Notes: generated from the sequence alone by a model not told the origin. A stretch of DNA of 64,000 bases from Prochlorococcus sp. AG-402-K21 (GCA_003216775.1 QCII01000004.1:101012-165011), one strand, 5' to 3'; shown: positions 47,676 through 56,157, numbered from the stretch's first letter. Made by a program: numbers and translations.

Positions 47676-48221
47676 TTAAAAACAGAACCTATTTACACTA
47701 TTCAAAACATAGTAAGGATCATCTTCCAAAGCAAATGCCTCAAGCTCCATAAGTTGTTCCATTCTACTTTTACCCTGATAAATTTGGTGGTTATAAACCA
47801 TTTTTTCCGGATATCCTTTTAATCTCCATTTTTCAACGCCAAGGGAAAAATTACCTTGTTTACAAATTTGGGCTACATGAGCAGCTTCATGTATGACGAC
47901 TCTATTTACTTGTTTAACAAAACTTGAATAATTTGATCTATTAAAATAAAGAGTTCTAGTACATATTACATAGTCATATTCTTTTGGTCCCAGCATTACA
48001 CCGTAAACATATCCACCATAATCTGGATTAGCTTTACAAAAAGGTGTGTTTTCCTTAATGAAATAGTATGGTTTTTTTGATAAATCAACAGAATTTATAA
48101 TTTCTAATGCTGGATAATCTAAATTCTTTACGAAATTTAATTTTTTATAATCACCAACATTCTCAAAAGCAAATGCTTGGTCGCAAGCAAAAAAACAAAT
48201 TAAAAATAAAAACTTCTTCAT
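47676..48221 (-). CDS. Secreted HExxH metallopeptidase-like protein
   Basis: Residues 1-18 form a signal peptide (hydrophobic core LFLICFFACDQ, cleavage after AFA). The mature part carries VVIHEAAHVAQIC (H111EAAH115), a zinc-metallopeptidase motif, with E161 in LMELEAFALED as a possible third ligand. The 181 residues include several cysteines that could form disulfides outside the cytoplasm. It is divergent from the PrsW-like gene. No family name can be fixed, and substrate is unknown. A proteolytic function is inferred from the motif only. Confidence 0.6.
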   Translation of the reverse strand: MKKFLFLICFFACDQAFAFENVGDYKKLNFVKNLDYPALEIINSVDLSKKPYYFIKENTPFCKANPDYGGYVYGVMLGPKEYDYVICTRTLYFNRSNYSSFVKQVNRVVIHEAAHVAQICKQGNFSLGVEKWRLKGYPEKMVYNHQIYQGKSRMEQLMELEAFALEDDPYYVLNSVNRFCF

Positions 48222-48311
48222 TGAAAAAAATTGGTAGATCTATAATAGCTCCAAAAATTTGATGGCCTCAATTGAATTTGAAATCTATAATAACTATAAG
48301 TATAAAATCTT

Positions 48312-49328
48312 ATGGATCTTAACACCATACTAATTACATTAATTTCTACTTTTAGTTCTTTAATTTTAATATTTGTAATTCGATCTTTAGATATTTATGA
48401 AAAGGAACCTTACAAACTAATTTTCCTAAATTTTATATTTGGAATAATTGCTTATCTAACAAGCGGAATAATCTCTTCTGTAATACTTAGATTTCTAAAT
48501 TTTAATTCTTTTGTATTGGAATCTAATAGTATATTCATATTCTTCTCTGTAATAACAACAGCGATAATAATGATTTTATCGCAATTAATATTTTCTAATA
48601 TAAGTACAAGTTTTTTCAATAAAGATTTTGATTCCATGCCAGATTATCTTATTTATTTTTCAACTATTGGAATAGGGTTTAATTGTGGTGAGGTTTTCTT
48701 TTTTGGATTATTGAACAAAACAAATAATCCATTATTTCTAAATTTGTCTGATACTCTTTATTTCTCTAGCTTTTTTACAGGTTCAACTATGCCTTTCTTA
48801 TTAGCCACAATAGGAGCAGGTATTTATCTTTTAAAAATTAATAAAAATAAAAATTATAAGAATCTAAATAATTTTTCTATTGCTCTTATTTCAGTTGCAA
48901 TATTTACTCAAATTATTTTTTATAGCATGAACTATTTCTTTATTGTTTATCCTTCTTTTATAAATTCTGATTACTTAAATTTATTAAAAGAAATAAAAAA
49001 CTTTGCAAGTAATTTATCTATAACTCTTTTAATAGCTTCTTTAACATTTGCGGTACTTTTTGATTGTTATATTATTACAATTTTTCTTGAAAAAATTTCA
49101 AATTCTGATGAAAATAAGTCTTTCCAATTCAAAGAATTAAGTTACTTTATAAATCCTTTCTCGTATTTACCTATATCAAATTTAAGTACATTTTTAAATC
49201 TCCAAACATCATCAAAGTTTTCGAAAAAAGATACTAAAACATTTATTAAATTAGCTTTAAAGGACTTTAATGAGAATGGTGATTCAAGCATTTATATTTC
49301 AGAGGCAAGAGAGATATTGTCAAAATAA
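48312..49328 (+). CDS. PrsW-like polytopic membrane protein, catalytic motifs partly lost
   Basis: The 338-residue protein has about eight membrane segments. SLDIYEKEPYKLI (26-38) matches the D.YEKEP start of PrsW-family membrane proteases, and GIGFNCGEVFF (120-130) keeps the FxxxE motif. The EExxK motif expected around 80-95 reads TAIIMILSQLIF, and no HxxxD is seen, so protease activity is doubtful. A soluble C-terminal ~70 residues looks helical. It ends 21 bases before the ion-channel-like gene, suggesting one operon and a shared membrane role. Confidence 0.62.
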   Translation: MDLNTILITLISTFSSLILIFVIRSLDIYEKEPYKLIFLNFIFGIIAYLTSGIISSVILRFLNFNSFVLESNSIFIFFSVITTAIIMILSQLIFSNISTSFFNKDFDSMPDYLIYFSTIGIGFNCGEVFFFGLLNKTNNPLFLNLSDTLYFSSFFTGSTMPFLLATIGAGIYLLKINKNKNYKNLNNFSIALISVAIFTQIIFYSMNYFFIVYPSFINSDYLNLLKEIKNFASNLSITLLIASLTFAVLFDCYIITIFLEKISNSDENKSFQFKELSYFINPFSYLPISNLSTFLNLQTSSKFSKKDTKTFIKLALKDFNENGDSSIYISEAREILSK

Positions 49329-49349
49329 ATATTTAGATAAAAAAAATTT

Positions 49350-50648
49350 ATGGAGGTTAAAAAAAGTTTTTTCAAAAAATTCTTTCAAAGAAAAAAAATT
49401 ATAGGTATTTCTTTTTCTATTTTTATTTTCTTCATTTTTACCATCTCTATTTTAAGTTCTTTTGCAATCTATGAATATTTTGATATTAAAAAAAATCCAA
49501 TAGATGCAGATGTTATTTCAAGAAATATTAATTGGTACGATTACTATAGTGATGGAATTATAGAGAAAAACGTAGAAGAATATAGACAATACATTAAAAA
49601 CAAATCCAACTTAATTGATACTGATTTCGATGAATATAAAGTGCCCTCAGATACTCTAATTGAGATTGAAATAACTGAAGCATATGATTTTGACGAGCAA
49701 AATTCCAGTATTTATTCAAAGGGATTTATTACTGCAATTTGGGATCAGAATGCTGTTCAAAATTATCGAGAAAAAAATACAAATCTTACTCTTCACAAAA
49801 AAACAAATAATGATATTTTATCAACTACTTATTTAAATTTTTATGATTCTGAAAATCAAATATATAGAAAATTGTTTTTAGATAATTCATCAGAAAATAA
49901 AATTTCCAAATATGAATTTTCTGGCAGATTTAGAGTTGATAGAGATTTGAGCAGATTCCCTTTTGATAAGGTAATATTTGAGGTTGGTTTAACATCTTTA
50001 TTAGATGCTCGTGATGTCAATTTTATTAATGGAGATCATGAATCTTTTTCTGATGATAAATATAGATTTGAAGCCTATGTACACAAACAAGAAATTTGCT
50101 TTGAATCAGGTGAGGATAACGAACCACAGTGGGCATGTAACTATAACGATTTAAGACCTAATTTTTATAGTTATATAGATCATTCTGATTTAAATGAATT
50201 AGAAATTGATCATAAATTTGGCTATGTACCTTACATAAATGTTGAAATAACCTTTCAAAGAGCTTACACTTCCAGCTTCTTTAGATATATTCTTCCTTTA
50301 ATAGTTGGAATAATAGTTTTATTTCTTACAAATTATTTATCTGATAAATATAGAGATTTTAAACTTGCAACTCCACCAACAGTTTTATTGACATTTATAT
50401 TTATGCAAAATGGCTATCAGGCTGAGATACCTCAAATCTCATACATTACTTTTCTTGATAAGCTTTATTATCTTAGTTATTTAAGTGCGATAATTCAGCT
50501 CTCAAATACTTTAATAGAAATTAATTATAGAAATAGATTTAAAAGAAAAATTGAAAAGCTTTTTAGTATAAATTTTTCAAAACTATTTAGATTAATATTC
50601 ATATTTATAACAGTATTTGTACCAATAGTTTTATATTTATCATCCTAA
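49350..50648 (+). CDS. Pentameric ligand-gated ion channel-like protein
   Basis: The layout matches Cys-loop receptor homologues: an N-terminal signal or anchor (17-40), an extracellular beta domain with DLSRFPFDKVIFEVGL (199-214), and four membrane segments: M1 311-330 with the conserved proline, M2 about 339-358, M3 364-388 and M4 412-430. The EIPQISYITFLDKLYYLSYL block (359-378) is the strongest signature, as it reproduces the P..Y.T.LDK M2-M3 region. C250 and C263 are not at the Cys-loop position. Length 432 is above bacterial GLIC (about 320) because of the larger ectodomain. Ligand and ion are unknown. Confidence 0.75.
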   Translation: MEVKKSFFKKFFQRKKIIGISFSIFIFFIFTISILSSFAIYEYFDIKKNPIDADVISRNINWYDYYSDGIIEKNVEEYRQYIKNKSNLIDTDFDEYKVPSDTLIEIEITEAYDFDEQNSSIYSKGFITAIWDQNAVQNYREKNTNLTLHKKTNNDILSTTYLNFYDSENQIYRKLFLDNSSENKISKYEFSGRFRVDRDLSRFPFDKVIFEVGLTSLLDARDVNFINGDHESFSDDKYRFEAYVHKQEICFESGEDNEPQWACNYNDLRPNFYSYIDHSDLNELEIDHKFGYVPYINVEITFQRAYTSSFFRYILPLIVGIIVLFLTNYLSDKYRDFKLATPPTVLLTFIFMQNGYQAEIPQISYITFLDKLYYLSYLSAIIQLSNTLIEINYRNRFKRKIEKLFSINFSKLFRLIFIFITVFVPIVLYLSS

Positions 50649-50702
50649 ATATTTTATTTTAAATTAATTTTTTTTATAGATGATATATTCTTGTATATTT
50701 TG

Positions 50703-50790
50703 TTCAAACTAATTGATATAAATAGCAAGATCCTAGTGGAGCCAAGCGGATTCGAACCCTGCCCCCCTTCATGCTATGCATTAGCCAAAA
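50703..50790 (-). repeat. Decayed tRNA-Ala 3'-end copy, relic 1
   Basis: From 50737 the sequence repeats the tRNA-Ala(GGC) acceptor 3' strand and T-arm, then degrades through the anticodon loop. The T-stem is broken on its 5' side. About 34 bases downstream of the tRNA end are also shared with the intact gene (compare 50703-50736 with 53171-53204). It cannot be a working tRNA. It lies in the same orientation as the tRNA at 53205-53277, as expected for an attachment-site remnant. Confidence 0.75.
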
Positions 50791-50938
50791 GACTTGCAAA
50801 CACAAGTAATTACAGGGTCTATAACAGTAGTTCAACATAGCTAAGTGCAAGGATGAGTGCAGTTTTGTCTAAGTGTTAAAAAAAGTATTTTAAAACCTGA
50901 CTTTCGTAAAATTTGATTAATTGATGCCTTTATAATTC

Positions 50939-52237
50939 TTAAGGTCTAATATCTATATTTAAAATAGAATTGCTTTCTCCACTGACAATTACATCTGGCA
51001 AAAAAGGCATTCCAGAAATACCATAAGCTTTTCCTTGCTGAATTGAGGCTCTATGAGTTAACAAAACCGAACAGTGATTTTTATTTGCATAGCCAAGAAT
51101 ACCATTATATTGAGAAGTATCTTGAGCAAAATTTGAGAGAATACTTTGAATATTAGAGCTATCTCCCATTCCCATTACTTTTTCCTCTGTTGAAATTCCA
51201 TTAATTATTTTTGATGGGAAAACTCCTTTCCATTCTTCCTTAACCAAAGGATCATTCATATAAATTGAAAAAAAGGAACTTTTATCCTCTAAATCTGGGA
51301 AAGGTTTTCTATCAACATTTTTAAAAATAAACGGATATTTTTCTTTATCGATTTTTATATTTTGTGTTATATTTTTCAAGCAATCAAAATTATAATTTGC
51401 AATAAATGATTCGGGGTAACGCTTTACATAATTTTTCCAAATTACATAACTCTTAGTGAAATTGCCATCTAAGTAAGCTCTAGAAGCAGTTGTAAGATTT
51501 TCCTTCTCGAACGGTTTAATTTTATTATTTCTATAAAAACTTAAGATATCATTTATAGCTATCCCAAAATTTGTACCTGTTTTATTTAAATCAAAAGATT
51601 TAATTGCTTCTCCCCTTCCGTGAATAGCTGTTAAGTTTCCATCTTTTGTAAAAACACCTCCTCCACTCATTCCAACATATGTAGCAGAAGAATAACCAAT
51701 ACTATATCCATCTGTTTTGACATTTTTACCAATAGTTTGTATGACTCCTTGAGCAACTCGAGGTTCGTTAACAATTGAAGTTTCACTTATTGGATAACCT
51801 ACAACAAAAACTTTTTGTCCAGGAATTAGAGATTTATAATTTATAGAAACGGGAATAAATTTTTTGGTAGATTTTTCTAATTCTTCCCTATTTAGTAATA
51901 AAATTGCAGCATCATATTTAGGTACCTTAATTACATTAGAAAAATTAACCTCTAAATAAGTATCTTTATCAATACCAACCTCAACACTTTCATTAATACT
52001 CATTCCATCAAATACATGCTTAGCTGTAATAATTGCCAAATTTCCATCTGGCAATATCACTAATACCCCAGAGCCATTAGCTGATTGCCCATATATAGTT
52101 AACACATAATTTTCAGCTTTATCAATTGTAACTTTGGATGGCTTTAAAACAGATGACAAAATATTTGGTGTCATTAGAGAGTTAAATATTAAAAAACACA
52201 AAAATAGTCTTTTTTTAATTAAAACTTTTAATTTCAT
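50939..52237 (-). CDS. Secreted trypsin-like serine protease
   Basis: An N-terminal signal or anchor (about 8-28) precedes a chymotrypsin-fold domain of the HtrA type, with catalytic H74 (AIITAKHVFDG), D109 (KYDAAILLL) and S191 (YVGMSGGGVF). No PDZ domain follows. Instead there are ~230 further residues with no recognised family. The protease probably acts in the periplasm or outside. It lies between the two tRNA-Ala relics on the minus strand, so it is likely a cargo gene of an integrated element. Confidence 0.82.
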   Translation of the reverse strand: MKLKVLIKKRLFLCFLIFNSLMTPNILSSVLKPSKVTIDKAENYVLTIYGQSANGSGVLVILPDGNLAIITAKHVFDGMSINESVEVGIDKDTYLEVNFSNVIKVPKYDAAILLLNREELEKSTKKFIPVSINYKSLIPGQKVFVVGYPISETSIVNEPRVAQGVIQTIGKNVKTDGYSIGYSSATYVGMSGGGVFTKDGNLTAIHGRGEAIKSFDLNKTGTNFGIAINDILSFYRNNKIKPFEKENLTTASRAYLDGNFTKSYVIWKNYVKRYPESFIANYNFDCLKNITQNIKIDKEKYPFIFKNVDRKPFPDLEDKSSFFSIYMNDPLVKEEWKGVFPSKIINGISTEEKVMGMGDSSNIQSILSNFAQDTSQYNGILGYANKNHCSVLLTHRASIQQGKAYGISGMPFLPDVIVSGESNSILNIDIRP

Positions 52238-52543
52238 CTTAGAACTTAGTATATTAAAAAAATATTACTATTTAAAAGTCCTATAAATTTTTATTTTTAT
52301 GCTGATTAAAAACTATTGTTATTTGCACTTCAGAAAATTAAAATAGCCAAAGCCTAAATTAAATTTGATTTATTTTCTTTTTATGTCAATCCAAGTTAAA
52401 TTTTTCATTTCTGCAACAAATAAAAATCTTATAAGTGCATTTTAGGATGCAGAATTGCTTAAACAAGCTTGGACAAGTACGTACAAAAGTTATGTTATTA
52501 CTAAATGCCGTCTAAAACTCTTGGTATGAGTAGAAAAATTAAG
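52238..52543 (+). other. 306-base intergenic region before relic 2
   Basis: No ORF above 20 codons and no RNA gene is seen on either strand. It lies upstream of the minus-strand serine protease gene, so it should carry that gene's promoter. The stretch just before 52544 is weakly similar to the sequence flanking the tRNA-Ala 3' end. Confidence 0.4.
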
Positions 52544-52611
52544 TGGAGCCAAGGAGACTCTAACTCCTAACCCCCTGCATGCCATGTAAGTACTCAAGTA
52601 AGCTATAACTA
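52544..52611 (-). repeat. Decayed tRNA-Ala copy, relic 2
   Basis: The minus strand keeps the anticodon loop with GGC, the 3' anticodon stem, the whole T-arm and the acceptor 3' strand, while the 5' half is degenerate. The T-stem is AGGAG/CTCCT in place of AGCGG/CCGCT in the intact gene; both arms changed together, so the stem still pairs. The T-loop reads TTAGAGT, losing the conserved C. It is therefore a fossil of a different tRNA-Ala allele rather than of the local one. Confidence 0.75.
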
Positions 52612-52630
52612 GTTTTTGAAACTGTTTTAG

Positions 52631-52660
52631 CTAAGTCGGTCGCAGGGCTGGTCGCAGGGA
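52631..52660. repeat. Paired ggtcgcag repeat, copy A
   Basis: Two ggtcgcag units 12 bases apart, 20 bases beyond relic 2. A related pair occurs at 53081-53111. GC-rich short direct repeats next to an attachment core resemble recombinase arm-binding sites, which is inference. Confidence 0.5.
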
Positions 52661-52756
52661 TAACGATATTAACAATACCTAACAAAACACCTACTTTTTC
52701 TTTAAGTCAAGTTGTATTAAAGAAGTATAATTAATAAAATTATTCTTTAGTTTAAA

Positions 52757-53050
52757 TTGAAAAAAATTTTATTTGCTTTATTTTCATGCAATTTAATTTT
52801 CTTTACTAATCCTTTAGAAGCACACATAAATCAAAAAGGAATGGATAAAGGATTCTTCATAGGTCAAATGATAGTTTATTGTATTTTGGAAAGTGATGGA
52901 GTTATTAGTAAGAGTGAAGCTAGTCAATATATTGGAATTACAAAGAGGTATATGCTTAATACAGAAGACGTAGATATTGATATAAAAAATTATGTTAAAA
53001 ACTATAGATTCACTGGAGTAAACAAACCTTGTAATAAATTAATACCTTAA
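52757..53050 (+). CDS. Small secreted protein, unknown function
   Basis: A 97-residue ORF starting at TTG 52757. Residues 1-22 look like a signal peptide ending LEAHIN, and the mature part is 75 residues with two cysteines (YCILES, KPCNK). FIGQMIVYCILESDGVISKSEASQYIG is helical and resembles small cyanobacterial secreted proteins of unknown function. It is the only gene between relic 2 and the intact tRNA-Ala, and likely a cargo gene. Confidence 0.55.
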   Translation: MKKILFALFSCNLIFFTNPLEAHINQKGMDKGFFIGQMIVYCILESDGVISKSEASQYIGITKRYMLNTEDVDIDIKNYVKNYRFTGVNKPCNKLIP

Positions 53051-53080
53051 ATTTTACTAATTTTGCTGATATTGCTTTCA

Positions 53081-53111
53081 CTTAAGTTGCTCGCAGAAGC
53101 GGTCGCAGAGA
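53081..53111. repeat. Paired ggtcgcag repeat, copy B
   Basis: A gctcgcag/ggtcgcag pair with the same 12-base period as copy A at 52631-52660, and similar flanks. No recognisable tRNA relic lies beside it, so an adjoining attachment site may have been erased. Confidence 0.45.
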
Positions 53112-53204
53112 AACCAAAATTATCAATATTTAGCGATTAGTACAAGATACAAATTGTCATCAATTATGATTCAAACTAATCGGTATAACTAGCGAAAATC
53201 CTGA

Positions 53205-53277
53205 TGGAGCCAAGCGGACTCGAACCGCTGACCCCCTGCATGCCATGCAGGTGCTCTACCAGCTGAGCTATGGCCCC
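53205..53277 (-). tRNA. tRNA-Ala(GGC)
   Basis: Read on the minus strand this is 73 bases: acceptor GGGGCCA/TGGCTCC with one G-U pair, a D-arm GCTC...GAGC, an anticodon stem CCTGC/GCAGG with loop ATGGCAT (anticodon GGC), a variable loop, a T-arm AGCGG-TTCGAGT-CCGCT, and discriminator A. CCA is not encoded. All stems pair, so it should be functional and reads GCC/GCU. Two partial copies of its 3' half lie downstream at 50703-50790 and 52544-52611. Confidence 0.97.
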
Positions 53278-53868
53278 AAATCTCGAAACGTACTAAATAT
53301 CAATCAATCTAAAGATTTTCTTCGTAACGTCCGTTATTCCTATATTACTTTATAGCCATTAATTATTGAAGTTCTCGCTTAATAATACAATAAGAGATTT
53401 AAAATTTGTAGCATGGTTTATGAGGGCTTTTTAACCATTCCGCAACTACTTAAAAAGTAAGGTCAGAGTGGGTAGAGTTTGGGATTTTATTAAAAAAAGT
53501 TATCTTAAAATTCTTGTTTTCTGGGGAAACTATAGGCGCTATTTGAAAAATCTAATTGAAAGATAAATCATCAAATAACATAGACTTTCTGCAATAACAA
53601 ATTTGGTCTAAATGATTAGAACCTACGACCTAGTGTCAGCAATGAACATAAAAAGCTAAGTGAGGTTGAATTTTTCAAAGTGAAAACTGACTTACTCTCT
53701 AGTATTAATTAGAATTTCAGGAAAAATAATAATAATATATTTACCAAAATTATGTTCGTTATCTTTTAATCAATAAAAAGGAGAGATTCTGGGGATCTTT
53801 TTTTTGACTTTAACCGTAGTAAAGATTACGGATTTAATTTAAGTTGATTTAATTAAAGAATTAATTTT
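53278..53868 (+). other. 591-base intergenic region beside tRNA-Ala
   Basis: No ORF of more than about 20 codons is seen. The tRNA promoter must lie near its left end. A stretch at about 53610-53665 (gattagaacctacgacct and following) vaguely resembles the 3' half of a tRNA read on the minus strand, but it does not fold convincingly. A small RNA cannot be excluded. Confidence 0.4.
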
Positions 53869-55248
53869 TTAATTTTCAAAATTACTTTTAAGAAATTTTG
53901 AAAGTCTAAAAGCCAAAACCATTAAGGTCCATGTTGGATTTGTGACTCCCACGCTTGGATAAACATTTGTGCCTAACATAAATAAATTATTGATACCTTT
54001 TACATTACAATTCTTATTTAATTCTCCATTCTCTGGTGAAGATTTTAATGGAGTTGAGCAACTAGGCTTTAATCCAGTGTAGATATTTTCTTCATTTAGC
54101 TGATCTTCATAAAAATCATATAATTTGTTATTAGTGTAAAGATCTAATTCTGATTTTAGAATTTTGTAGTTTGGTTTTTGGAATTTATAATTTATATCTA
54201 GTTTTTGAACATTGCCATTAAACCACTTTTTTTTTGAGAAAGAAACCTTTGATCTAAAGTTTACAGGTTCCTCAAACCATACTTCAAGACTACCAGTATT
54301 ATGACGGTGAATCTTTCTCAAAATTATTAATATATAACGTTTAAATCTTGAAAAAAATTTTTCAAAATTTCTTATGAAAAACAATATCAAGTCAGAATAT
54401 TTTTCTTCTCCAAAACTTTGCTCTAATCTTCTAAAAAATTTATCCCCAAGATATATTGGTGAAATCTGAAACGCATATTTATTCTTTTTACCATTTACTA
54501 AAATGCAATCCTCCACATTTTTAAATCTATTCAACCTGGCGATAGATTTTACATTTATTTTCCCTATAGAAATATGTGGATGATCAACTATGGGAAAGTA
54601 ATTAAATCTATCCTTTTTTTTAAAAACCTTATCAATAATGATCTTATACAAACATAAATTACCAAGACCGCCAGCAGCAAAAATGATTGCTTTTCTGACT
54701 TTTAATTTTTTACTTTTAAATGACTTTTGATTAATTTTTATACTTTTTATTAATGAATTTTTATTATTTAATTCAACATCTACAAGAGTACTTTGTTCGA
54801 AGCATGTAATATTCTTTCTTTGGCTTAATTGAAAATATTCAAAGATATTTCCAAGATCTGACCTTTTAGCTCTATGAAAAAAAGCAGAATCATCTATATC
54901 ATCATGGTTATAAAGTTCATCATGATTAATATTTAGTTCTTTAGCTAGTTGCATTGAATGAGAAAGCAATTCATCATATTCAATTGGCCAATCCTTAATC
55001 TCACCTTTCGTCATTAAATATATTTTACTTGCCCATAATTCTGTATTACCTCCAAAAACGTTAGAAATAGAATGAGTATAAGATTTCGTACATTTATCGA
55101 TAAAAGGGGCTTTATATCTTCTTTTGATTTTTGGTTTTTTAGTTTTTGCTATGTCAACTAAAGCTAATGATTTATTATTTTTTGAAAGTTGGTAAGCTAA
55201 TGAAGAACCTACTGCTCCTGAGCCAATTATTATATAGTCAAATTCCAT
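53869..55248 (-). CDS. GMC-type FAD-dependent oxidoreductase
   Basis: DYIIIGSGAVGSSLAYQLS is the FAD-binding GxGxxG loop, and GTNVYPSVGVTNPTWTLMVLA near the C-terminus is the GMC_oxred_C block. KAIIFAAGGLGNLCLYK also fits the family. The 459 residues are shorter than the usual 500-560. GMC enzymes oxidise alcohols or sugars, so with a glycosyltransferase next door it may modify a surface sugar. The substrate is unknown. Confidence 0.78.
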   Translation of the reverse strand: MEFDYIIIGSGAVGSSLAYQLSKNNKSLALVDIAKTKKPKIKRRYKAPFIDKCTKSYTHSISNVFGGNTELWASKIYLMTKGEIKDWPIEYDELLSHSMQLAKELNINHDELYNHDDIDDSAFFHRAKRSDLGNIFEYFQLSQRKNITCFEQSTLVDVELNNKNSLIKSIKINQKSFKSKKLKVRKAIIFAAGGLGNLCLYKIIIDKVFKKKDRFNYFPIVDHPHISIGKINVKSIARLNRFKNVEDCILVNGKKNKYAFQISPIYLGDKFFRRLEQSFGEEKYSDLILFFIRNFEKFFSRFKRYILIILRKIHRHNTGSLEVWFEEPVNFRSKVSFSKKKWFNGNVQKLDINYKFQKPNYKILKSELDLYTNNKLYDFYEDQLNEENIYTGLKPSCSTPLKSSPENGELNKNCNVKGINNLFMLGTNVYPSVGVTNPTWTLMVLAFRLSKFLKSNFEN

Positions 55249-55458
55249 AGAGTATTTCTTTGTTATAGTTAAATTCTATTTTGATCTTATATTCTTCTGA
55301 GCAAATGAATATAAAGTTTTTCCAATAAAATTTTTTTTATTAATACATAAATATATTTTATTAACCTAAAGTTATAATAGCCTAAAGTAAAATTAAAAAA
55401 TAACATATGATTTAGAAAAAAATTTTTTCTAAGATAAAAATTTTCTATTCTTAACTTG

Positions 55459-56157
55459 ATGAGAAAAATTACAATTAATCTTTCTTATTACAATCAGGAA
55501 GATATTCTAAGAAAGCATGTAAAAGGGTGGTTATCTTGGTCAGAAAAAATTACCAATAATTATTCTTTTTGCATTATCGACGATTGCAGTAAAAATATAG
55601 CAACAGAAGTTTTACATAATATTGACATGGCAAAAATTGACCTATCGATTTACAGAGTCAAAAAGGATTTATTCTGTAATATTGCAGGAGTAAGAAATTT
55701 ATCCGCTCAAGTTTGCAAAACAGATTGGATGATGATACTTGATATGGATACATTGATTTCTGAGAAACTTGCTAGATCTATCATCCCTTTAACTAATTCT
55801 CCATCTGGTAATTGCTTTAAATTTAATAGAAAAGTACCTAGAAATCCCTTCCATGGAAAAAATGGGAAGCATCATCCAGCAGTTTGTCTTTTGAGAAAAG
55901 TAGATTATTGGAATGTAGGCGGTTGCGAAGAAGATCTTGTGGGTCATTATGGCCAAACTGATCCAATATTTTGGTATAGAGCTGAAGAAAAGCTAAATGT
56001 AATTTATCAAAAGGATATGTTTTTAAATTATGAACCAAGAGGTGAAGCGAATATTAAGAGAGACAAAAAGCATAATTACGAACTCTTTGAGAAAAAAAAA
56101 TTAACCAATAAATGGTCTACGGACTTTGTAAGGTTTGATTGGGAAAAGATTTTTTAA
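55459..56157 (+). CDS. Glycosyltransferase family 2-like protein
   Basis: It starts ITINLSYYNQEDILRKHV, a GT2-like opening, then CIIDDCSKN and GVRNLSAQVCKTDWMMILDMDTL, where DMD is the metal-binding DxD motif. DPIFWYRAEEKL fits the acceptor-side region. ATG 55459 is preferred to TTG 55456, giving 232 residues. It is divergent from the GMC gene and ends three bases before the convergent LptD-like gene. Donor sugar is unknown. Confidence 0.78.
   Translation: MRKITINLSYYNQEDILRKHVKGWLSWSEKITNNYSFCIIDDCSKNIATEVLHNIDMAKIDLSIYRVKKDLFCNIAGVRNLSAQVCKTDWMMILDMDTLISEKLARSIIPLTNSPSGNCFKFNRKVPRNPFHGKNGKHHPAVCLLRKVDYWNVGGCEEDLVGHYGQTDPIFWYRAEEKLNVIYQKDMFLNYEPRGEANIKRDKKHNYELFEKKKLTNKWSTDFVRFDWEKIF

Noticed and set aside
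53604..53670. tRNA-like stretch (gattagaacctacgacct and following) right of tRNA-Ala
   Set aside because: It resembles a tRNA T-arm and anticodon region on the minus strand, but no full set of stems can be drawn and no intact donor is in the window.
53278..53868. Short ORFs of about 15 codons, for example one starting near 53614
   Set aside because: Too short, with no signal peptide, motif or ribosome-binding site to separate them from chance.
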